Shown in pieces: positions 56,153-64,000 of a DNA stretch of 64,000 bases. Where the stretch lies: the NCBI GenBank assembly GCA_910574455.1, contig CAJSYZ010000002.1:583671-647670 (forward strand). The letters are read 5' to 3'. A program made the translations under genes and the position numbers. The stretch comes from Trichaptum fuscoviolaceum. Lineage: Eukaryota > Basidiomycota > Agaricomycetes > Hymenochaetales > Trichaptaceae. The notes beneath the pieces were generated by a model that was not told the origin of the DNA, did not search any database, and was given only the letters and a program-made list of their open reading frames with translations. Numbering within the stretch: the first letter of the stretch is position 1; each line of letters starts with the position of its first letter.

Positions 56153-58022
56153 CTAAACAGCGAAGGTACCTGTCAACTCTTGTTCACCTCCCACCCTAGT
56201 TGAGTCCACGGTACATGACTGGGCGGTTCGCTCAAATCGTATCCTAGCCCAGGTTGTTTTTGGGATGATAGCCGTTGACGTGGTGAAACCTTGTCCACGA
56301 GCCTCAAAATCCTTAAGGTTGTATACCGATCGGGTGGATGCAATACTTGCAAGCCCTAAAATAACGCAGTAAATATTCAAAAGGAGAATGGCATGGCTCT
56401 CCGGTATTTGAAGTAACGCAATTAACCCGGCTAATGTTAGCCTTGTTCGATAACGGAACGTCAGTCGTGGCATTTTAGTAGGATTCGGACATCGTAGCTT
56501 ACATGAAGTTCACTGGCAAGAGAAAAAAGGCTGTAAAGGAGGAAGTAATTCAAATATTCTCTTAGGAATCTCAAACTTCCGGAAAGGATTCAAGACACGT
56601 ACTATCCCTGAACAGTATCCACGCAAGGTTTCTTTGTCCCTGAGCTGATGAGGTGAAGTCGTGAGCGACCTAAGCGATGGAGATCATGGTGAGAGGTCGT
56701 ACCATAAAGATCCCACATGCGCTTGGACGCCAGAGCCCATACTATAAGTTGGTGTACACAGTCGCTTGCTAAAAGCATCCTAGTAGACCTATTCACTGAG
56801 CCCTGGAAGTTGAAGGCACATGATCCCCCATGTCTATTTAAGATCCTCAGTGATTACAAGTAATATGAATTATTGGATACGTACATTGGTATCATGATTT
56901 CTGAGAGCAATAAAGTGGATATTAATAGGTTGAGGGGGGAGGGTTGCAGAATAGCTTCGGAATTTGCTCACCTTTCTCCAAAGATGCTTCTGATATGGCA
57001 GTGTAAATAAGTATACCCGATTCAGCCTGAAAAGCCCAACTGCAATGAGGATCTAGTGAATACTATCCGGAGGCTAGATAATCTTACAGTCCAGAGGGAG
57101 AAGATGATGTATTGCATATACTTCTTCTCACCGTACAGTGCTGAGGCACGTATAGCCATGAGAGCTATTATAAGGTTCATATGTAAATGCGCTCTAGATC
57201 GAGAAAGTTTGGAAGGGATGGTCACCTTGAATGGTTATACTACATAAGATAGGAAGCCTTCTCCGCCGTGATTAATTATATGAAATTGAAAATACGGAGG
57301 AGGACCCACCACACGCTTGCCCGGAAGATGTGAAGACAGCTGACAATATTTGGTTATTGGCGAAAGAGACAGGCACATGAATATCCATACTTCTACAGAC
57401 AAATGAGTTATCAGCTGTTGGAAACGTAGTATTTGCTTACTGTTGGAGAGAAACGTGTTCCGAGAAGTGTATCTGAAGAAATCACAGATCAGTCCCCAGA
57501 CAACTCGTTCGTCAAAGAACTCACTGCATAACATGATTATCGTGTAGGCTAGTGTTCCCCAGCGAGATAGTATGTACAAGACTTTCACTTTCGACCACCT
57601 CGCCCTCTATATGGTGTCCTTTAAGCCAAGAATCTTTATTTATTTATTGAAAGAAGGCACTCACCCAGATAAGGTCGTACTGCGAGTTGCTCTCGGTTAT
57701 GGACTTCATTTTCCTGACAAATCGAAAGTCTAACTCACTTCACTATGCAACTAATGTTATAAATATGTTCTCGCAGGATGGAGAATTTGACTAACCTCCC
57801 GGAAAGAATAATCATGTCGTAGACCAGCAGTGCGCATAACGATACTGTAGCCTTACTTTCAGCAATTGCAAACTGATTACTAAAATTCGCGCACCATTTA
57901 TGTACTGTTTGTCAATTATCAGCAACTTCGATGCATCACAAGGAGGAGATACTCACCGTTCCTTGTTTAGCAGTGTTCAGGACATTGATGAAATCGTGAA
58001 TGCCTTGCTCAGCCTCGGACAT
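56153..58022 (-). CDS. DUF6533-type multi-pass membrane protein (copy 2)
   Basis: The start MSEAEQGIHDFINVLNTAKQ at 58022 parallels copy 1. Exon 2 carries KATVSLCALLVYDMIILSGR (about 57780-57845). The next reads WSKVKVLYILSRWGTLAY (about 57540-57595), the DUF6533 core. IIALMAIRASALYGEKKYMQ (about 57115-57180) matches the RTAAIYG segment of copy 1, and the last exon 56153-56473 holds VILGLASIASTRSVYNLKDF. It is collinear with copy 1, so the two arose by tandem duplication. Function is unknown. Some intron borders were not resolved. Confidence 0.72.
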
Positions 58023-58637
58023 GTGAGCGACAAACAGTACAGTCTATGGAGTAAAGATCTAATGATAGTGTTGCGAAGATTTTTAGTCTTATAAGACTGA
58101 CAAAGATTCTATTATAAAAGTACCAAACTCTGATAGCGATATCCGAGGTCAATACGTGTGCTCAAGACTTTCTTGACTTTCACCGATAGATGATGATGAG
58201 GTTGATTCGACGCAAATGATGAAAGTGAGCCCTTTGATGATCTTGCAACGCCTTTCCCATCAATCTAAGCTGCTTTGATCTATGTGGAGGGCGAAGCGCC
58301 ATCATAATGATCGTCGTGGTGCACGGTACGTATTCGGAGAAGCGGTGAGGCCATATGGAAAGGCGGCAATATCTTTGTAAAACCGGCTGATGAAAATAAG
58401 CACCGTGGCCGTGCTCCGATCTCAATGGTGTAGATCTCACCGGTCGTTATCTTGCCGGCATAAAAGCACATACGGAAGTAAGCTCAACTGTTCATCCGTG
58501 ATAGCAAAGGGAGCGACGCGGGGCAGGATTGACAGATAACATCTGATTACCAAGATTCTGGCGCCCGATCACAAAAATAGCCAAAAGATCACAAAACAGA
58601 GATATCTAGCGGCGAAAAGGTCTGCTCGGGCAGAAAA
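58023..58637. other. Spacer between DUF6533 copy 2 and P450 copy 2
   Basis: No supported gene. The segment nearest the P450 (58560-58637) matches the relic 3' flank at 43970-44050. Confidence 0.45.
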
Positions 58638-60201
58638 TTACACAGAAAGCTGCTCAGTAGGTACGCGCTTCATGCTAGTTATGCGGATGAGCACATCGTC
58701 TCCTCGTATAGTCGGAGTTCCGAGGTTTTCTTCGGTCCACGCAGCCTCAGCCCCAACTCCATCAATACCCTTTTCGCCTTCCTGAAGACCAGAAACAACT
58801 TCAGCATCATAACGTGTCATCCACATCTTCAACACAAGATCAAAAGTCAGCAAACGAGCTAACCGCTCGCCAGGACAAGCATGTGTCCCCATCCCAAAAT
58901 GGACGAATTCTGCGCGCTGGAACCAGTTTTGGTATGCATCCGGATCTTTGATGAATCGGCCTGGATCCCACTTCCCCGCGTTCTCGTAGATCCCGTCCCT
59001 TTCGGAGATATCGATGCGTTGAGATGCCGCCGGCGAACAAGCCACGAGTGTACCATACGGGACAGTGTGACCGAGAACAGTTGTATCCCGGGTTGACACT
59101 CGAAGGATAGTAAGACCAGTGTAAAGACGGGCGGTCTCGCGAAAGCAGGCCTCAACGTATGGCTTTCTTTCTCCAGGGGCACGATAAAGCTCTTCGCGCA
59201 TGCGCTCAAGTGCGTTTGGCACACGACGAGCGTGAAGGAACATCCACGGAATAGTCACGGCCACGTTTGCACGACCCGCGAATGTCATAGTCAACATGTG
59301 CGTGCCATACACGGGAAGATATTTGGTCCCAACTTGAGATACGAGGTAGTAGAAGTAATCGCTCCGGCCAGTATGTTTCTCAGGTTCCTCCATAATAGAT
59401 CGAGTCTCTTCCCCGATGAGTTCGTCAAACCGGTCAACCAGATTAAATAGAAACGCGCCTGCCAAAGTGTATTTCCAACACGATTTTGGGACGATACGCA
59501 AGATAGGGTTCTGGACTTCGCGCTCGAACCTTGTCATGTGCGGAAGTAGCTCTTCCGCGTGTTTTATGTAGAATTCTTCGCCAAGGAGAAGTATGAACAT
59601 GCAGGATAGGACGAGGGTCGAGATGCTTTCGAAAAGCGGAACTGAGTCTTTTTGTGCCCACTCGTCGAAAAGTTGTTCGGCAACATTTTCACAAACGGCG
59701 GCGGAGTGCGAGTCACGATTGATCTTAAGAAGGCCTGTCCTGACGAGCTTTGGACTAACAGTTTGCCAGTCCTCAAAATTGTATGCTTTATTCTAAGTCG
59801 TCAGCTATCGTTGTCGCCCGTAGAACGCTGGAATACTCACCTCTTTCCAAGACCGGACCCATAGCCCATCGTACTTGTTCCCAAAAGCTCAAATGATCCT
59901 CTGAAGCTCGAAGCACTTCCTTGTTTCCTTCGGGACCCAGAAAAAACACAATTTTCGTAACAAATAGGTCGACGCAGAAGACATCTCCCAGTATTTCTCT
60001 TGCTTCGCGGAGGAAGTTGATGGGATCTTTTCCATACTTCACGGGCACCTGAAGACGAGATATGAGAGAGCCTTCGCCTGCATAGCGAATAGTAGGAGAG
60101 ATTTGACGGGTGAGCTTGGTTTTGAGGTAGGTGGCGGAGACAACGAACGCGGCAAGCAGGGTCGCGAGAGTTGTCGGCGAGACTTCACCCAGCATAACCA
60201 T
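58638..60201 (-). CDS. Cytochrome P450 (copy 2)
   Basis: A two-exon gene: exon 1 60201-59841 and exon 2 59792-58638, with a 48-nt intron GTGAGT...GACTTAG between. The N-terminal anchor is LATLLAAFVVSATYL. After the intron the frame reads NKAYNFEDWQTVSPKLVR, matching copy 1 GFSFSDWSTVSAKLVR. The I-helix is FAGRANVAVTIPWMFLHARR, ExxR is in EACFRETARLYTG, and the heme loop is FGMGTHACPGERLARL. The C-terminus extends beyond copy 1 to TSMKRVPTEQLSV. Both copies carry the same variant C-terminal block EAAWTEEN(F/L)GTP. The gene appears intact. Substrate and CYP family were not determined. Confidence 0.92.
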
Positions 60202-60719
60202 TTTCGGTTCGGTTTACAGGCCTGAGAGCTATTCGCTCTTCAGCGATTTTAGTAAAGGAGGACAGTCCCAGGCAAAGGGAAAAAAGTTGGCTGCGTAGAG
60301 CTTCGTGCCAATGATGGGACGAACGCTCAAATACCCTGGATAATAAACTCGTGCGAACGGGGCACTTTTTTGCGATAATAGGTTACTTTCTTTCTATGCG
60401 CGATACGAATGAAGTTTCATACACTAAGAGCCCGTTCGGTTGCACGACCGCGCGCGGAAATCCCCGCCAAATTTGCGATCATGATCGCACGTGAAAACTT
60501 GCGGCAATCCGCGATAGCGTGCGCGTTCGGCTGCACATGATCGCACACGTTGCCACGTCTTGAGGTTGCGAAAACCATAGTAAAATGAGAAACAGGTCAG
60601 ACCTGTATCTCAAATTGCGAAAAAAATTGCGGCGCGCTCGATGTGCACCATGCGCAACACTCTTGTAATGCCTATAAGACGCGTATAACACCTACCCTCT
60701 CTGCTCATCTCCTCTCTAC

Positions 60720-61883
60720 ATGGCTAGCACTACTGTCAACACTCCAGTGAAGCCCGACAACACCAGATGGTCATCCGCCGACGAAGCTACGCTTGTTGCC
60801 ACTCTCAAAGAGTGCCGAAAGGAGGGCATGCAGGCTGATAGTGGGTGGAAGCCTACAGCTTGGACAAAGTGTGTCGAAGCTCTCAAGGACAGTGAGTCTG
60901 CGAGTGGAGGAGCTGGAAAAGGAGTAGCTGCAATCAAGAGCAGATGGCAGAGGGTACGTGATTGCTTCATTGCTTGCACATTTTTATTCTAATTTCTATG
61001 ACAGCTCAAGGGCGAGTACAAGATGGTTAAAAGGCTTCGAGACATGTCTGGGTTTGGTTGGGATGAAGGGAGGCAAATGGTTACAGCAACTGCTGATGTT
61101 TGGGAAGCCTTGTTGAAGGTTCGTACTTACATGTCTGTACAGCTAATCTGCAAATTCTGACGCATATTTTAGATGAACCCAAAGATGGGACCCTGGCGAA
61201 AAAAGGCATTTCCTCACTATGACGACCTTGCATTGCTCATCGATGGCATTGTCGCGACAGGTGACGGAGCCTTTAGGCCTTGCCGTCAGGGACCTCCAGC
61301 TGCCCCTCCTCCTCCTCCTGGCGCAGGACGGCTGCCTATAACAGCTGATGATCAATGTGAGCCTTCGCAGTCCATTGTATGTTTCTTATTAAATCTATCT
61401 TTCTTTGATTATTTTGGCTAACAAACATGGCAGGATAGCGACGAAGATGCTTGCGGCGAGACTAGCTCTCTTAACGAAGAAGCTAGCTCAATGTCTCAGC
61501 CCGTTCGACCGCCACCAACTACGCCAGCCCGACCTAATACCGCGACTGCCACATCTGCTCCTGCTACACAAGACAGGGTCCGCAAACGTCAATCGGGGAC
61601 TTCAGCAATCTTTGCACTGAGTTCGTCTATTGACTCAGTTGCAGATGCATTCACTGCGAGTATGCAGGAGTCGGCTGGAATCCAGCCTTCGCCATTGCGA
61701 AAGAAGGCTGCTATCAAGGTTGTAGAGGATACGGAGGAGCTGTCTGATACAGAGATGGTGGATGTTGTTGAAATGTTTCGAGAGAATACCGGTGTCGCAG
61801 ATTCATATCTCGCGATTAGGAAGAAAAGCACACGAACTGCATATTTAAATAAAGCACTTCAAAAGTACATTAACAAAGCCTAG
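60720..61883 (+). CDS. Harbinger Myb/SANT-like DNA-binding protein
   Basis: The accessory protein that, in known Harbinger elements, binds the subterminal DNA and brings the transposase to the nucleus. ATG is at 60720. Exons: 60720-60953, 61005-61118, 61173-61376 and 61434-61883; the introns have GT/AG borders and keep frame. The Myb/SANT region spans NTRWSSADEATLVATLKECR and IKSRWQRLKGEYKMVKRLRD with conserved Trp residues (residues about 15-105). A Pro-rich linker follows, then an acidic/basic C-terminus (RKKAAIKVVEDTEELSDTE). The stop TAG uses the CTAG that also ends the opposite gene. Confidence 0.88.
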
Positions 61884-63258
61884 AATACAGAATTAAGAAC
61901 TTCTATCCTTCGTCTACCTTTGAGCCGTTGATAGTCATCCCACATTGATAGGGCAATCGTGTCTCTGAACTTTGAAGCCCGGTTCCTTTCCGACGTGCCA
62001 GCTGCCCCACCAAGTTCTCCATATGCCACGTCATCCGGTTCATCAAGAATTGGTTCTCTCTCGTACTCAAAATCGTCGGGATCATGGACTCGAATGAAAT
62101 TGTGCACGACACATAAGGCCTGCACAATTTTTGCCTGTGTTTCGATAGAGTACTCTGGTGCAGCTTTAAATATTTGAAATCTCTTCTTGAAGACACCAAA
62201 AATGCGCTCAATGACATTCCGAGCTTGTGCATGTCGTAGATTGAAGAGCTCCTTGTAGTCTGCAGGTCTAATAGAAGGTATTAAGAAATGGGCTGAGAAT
62301 AATAAACAATAATTCATACCGAATGTTCACTGCACCCCACTCACGCAAATGATATCGAACACCTCGGTAAGGAACCAACACGGCATCACTTGAAGGAAAG
62401 CCAGCATCACCGAGATAATACTTTCCGGGTGGAACTCGGAGGTCCTTCGAGCGGGCATCTTCAAGAATAGTGCTGTCTGCCGCACTACCCTCCCATCCAC
62501 TGAGGACATATGTGAAACTCATATTAAAGTCACATACAGCAAGTACATTCTGTGAGATGCCATTCTTGCGATTTCGGTATCGTGCCCGAGAACTCGGAGG
62601 GACACAGGCATGAATGTGAGTGCCATCAAGTGCCCCTAAACAGTTCTTGAAAAATGGCCACAATTTTGTATTATTTTGAATGATGGGGGGCAACTGCGAC
62701 TCTGCATTCGGAAGCTTCACATATGCACAGTACATGTCGGGGCAAGTGAGCTTGTCAATTATGCGATGGAAGCATCTAATGTCATGTTCTTAAGCGTCCT
62801 CCATAATAATAAAGCTATGATACTTACTTTGAAATGGTCTCGGCACTTCTTTGAAGCCGTTCCTGTGTCTTACGGTTTGACAATCCAGTCGTTGCCAGAT
62901 ATAAGAATATGGCCAACTGTTCTTTAGCTTCAACATGTTTGGTGTCCACTAAATTGGTCCGGTTTTGAAGTTCTTCCAATAGCTTCATGAACACATGCTT
63001 GTTCATACCAAGATTATTTCGACACCTGCTTGGATGACCATAGGCAAGTTCTTGAACCCATTCAGCCCCGGACAGTTTTGAGTTGTTTTGAGGGGTTTTA
63101 CAATAGTTGCCATGAATAGAGTGCAGAGTGAGGCCAGCAGATGCAGTAGTTATAAGCAAGACAGTCCGAAGCATAGCCCGCCGCTTGTGATACGGAGTTT
63201 GAGCGGTGCATTTAGCAGAGCGAATGGGTGCCATTGCGTAGCGCCCATATTGACGCAC
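61880..63258 (-). CDS. Harbinger DDE transposase/nuclease
   Basis: Exons: 63258-62828, 62775-62320 and 62267-61880; joining at the GT/AG borders keeps frame throughout. The N-terminal part has a helix-turn-helix-like segment (LFLYLATTGLSNRKTQERL in outline, residues about 118-140). Catalytic residues are D in LGALDGTHIHA, D in YYLGDAGFPS and E in NVIERIFGVFKKRF, the DDE_Tnp_4 pattern. The C-terminal ALCVVHNFIRVHD is typical of the family. No stop or frameshift was found, so it may be active. Confidence 0.9.
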
Positions 63259-63352
63259 ACAGAATATTCATTTTGCTTTATTTTACCTTGTTTACTAGTG
63301 AGAAAAAAAGTGTGGCGTGTTCGGCTGCACAGTATCTCGACCGCGTGAGAAA

Positions 63353-63390
63353 TGCTACCGCAATCTGTGCATGCACAGATTGCGGTAGCA
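63353..63390. repeat. Perfect 38-bp palindrome near the Harbinger right end
   Basis: The half-site TGCTACCGCAATCTGTGCA is followed by its exact reverse complement with no spacer. It is 41 bp from the element end and contains the CGCAAT word common in both subterminal regions, so it may bind the Myb-like protein or the transposase. Confidence 0.9.
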
Positions 63391-63434
63391 CACGGAAACT
63401 TTCGCGCGCGGAATTTCAACCGAACGGGCTCTAA

Positions 63435-64000
63435 GCTGAGGCTCGCCGCTAAACAGTGATGATATTGTGTGTGCTTCTGTAACGCATTAATCATGTTCTA
63501 ACCGGACTCTAGCCAATAAAAGACAAAGTACCGCAAATGCTTGAACGCGAAAATGAGTGAATCTGTTAGCACCATTAAACATTTGTGTGCAGCCAAACTG
63601 CCAGTGCATCAGGGAAACTACTTTCTGCTGAAAGTGACTTAAGCGTTACTTAAACGTCCTGAGTGACTTGAAGTCTGAATAAGGCAAACGGCACTTATTC
63701 ATGCATGTCCTCCCATTATTCAGGACCAGTTGGCTGAAATAAGGGCGAGTTGGCTGAATCAGTGCTCTAAGTGTTTCAGGCAATCTGTACCCCAGTGCTC
63801 CAGTGCTTCAGTGCTTCATCCTTTAATTACAGCAGGAGACAAGTGTTGTAAGACAAACTGCAGTGCTCAAGAGTTCAAGTGCATAAGAACGATCCAAGTA
63901 TTTCATTGCATCAGAAGTAATATAAGACAACAGTAAGTAGCTATCAGTGCCTCAGCGTTCAAGTACATCAGTCATTTACACAAGACTAAGCATAGCAGTC
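63435..64000. repeat. Degenerate AGTGCTTCAG-type repeats
   Basis: From about 63760 the words CAGTGCTTC, AGTGCTCCAG, GTGTTTCAGG and AGTGCTCAAG recur irregularly, including a tight triplet near 63796-63822. No gene is present. It may be a decayed minisatellite or transposon subterminal tract. Confidence 0.45.

Larger units (their letters stand above)
60428..63431. mobile_element. Complete PIF/Harbinger transposon (3.0 kb)
   Basis: The terminal repeats GAGCCCGTTCGGTTG and CAACCGAACGGGCTC lie between TAA duplications at 60425-60427 and 63432-63434. It carries both standard genes, a Myb/SANT protein (plus) and a DDE nuclease (minus), convergently arranged. Subterminal DNA is rich in TTGCG/CGCAA words. 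It may be autonomous. Confidence 0.95.

Overview
The window looks like a repeat-rich stretch of an Agaricomycete (mushroom-forming basidiomycete) genome. The evidence is short spliceosomal introns of about 50-60 nt, chromodomain Ty3/Gypsy elements, DUF6533 membrane-protein genes, tandem cytochrome P450 genes and a PIF/Harbinger transposon. There is no sign of bacterial or organellar organisation. All functional calls come from reading translated motifs; no database search was run.

Positions 1-37,940 are almost entirely nested transposable elements. A chromovirus pol pseudogene with its 3' LTR (416-4150) is followed by a relic spacer. Next comes a three-level nest: a foldback element (5968-8823) inside a very large minus-strand LTR (family B, 5495-10765) inside a solo family-A LTR (5056-11174). 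A DDE transposase gene of IS630/Tc1-like type (11242-12709) is then split in its last 58-nt intron by a 25-kb family-A gypsy complex (12710-37756, flanked by CTTAC). Its last exon resumes at 37781-37940. Inside the complex, two nearly full-length gypsy copies lie tail to tail (13142-28776) as a roughly 15.6-kb inverted repeat, exactly symmetrical about a second 2.95-kb foldback element. The left arm alone carries a 590-bp hAT-type MITE in gag. A third, 5'-truncated gypsy copy follows (28777-32230). Its 3' LTR is split by a 4.85-kb long-TIR element (32785-37635) that itself hosts one decayed and one intact family-B LTR.

The family-A LTR has a TATA-like box, a predicted transcript start about 33 nt downstream, and a primer-binding site complementary to exactly the first 11 nt of that transcript. 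This arrangement is diagnostic of self-primed (Tf1/sushi-type) reverse transcription.

Positions 38,000-45,600 hold a Ser-rich hypothetical gene, an Hsp70 C-terminal pseudogene, hairpin-rich non-coding segments and a P450 3'-end relic. Positions 45,600-60,200 carry host genes: three DUF6533-type membrane proteins, one 14-TM-type MFS exporter, and two P450s. The P450-DUF6533 pair is tandemly duplicated on the minus strand. This may be a small metabolite or detoxification cluster, but that is inference.

Positions 60,428-63,431 are a complete, possibly autonomous PIF/Harbinger transposon with TAA target duplications. Its Myb/SANT and DDE genes are convergent and share one CTAG as both stop codons.
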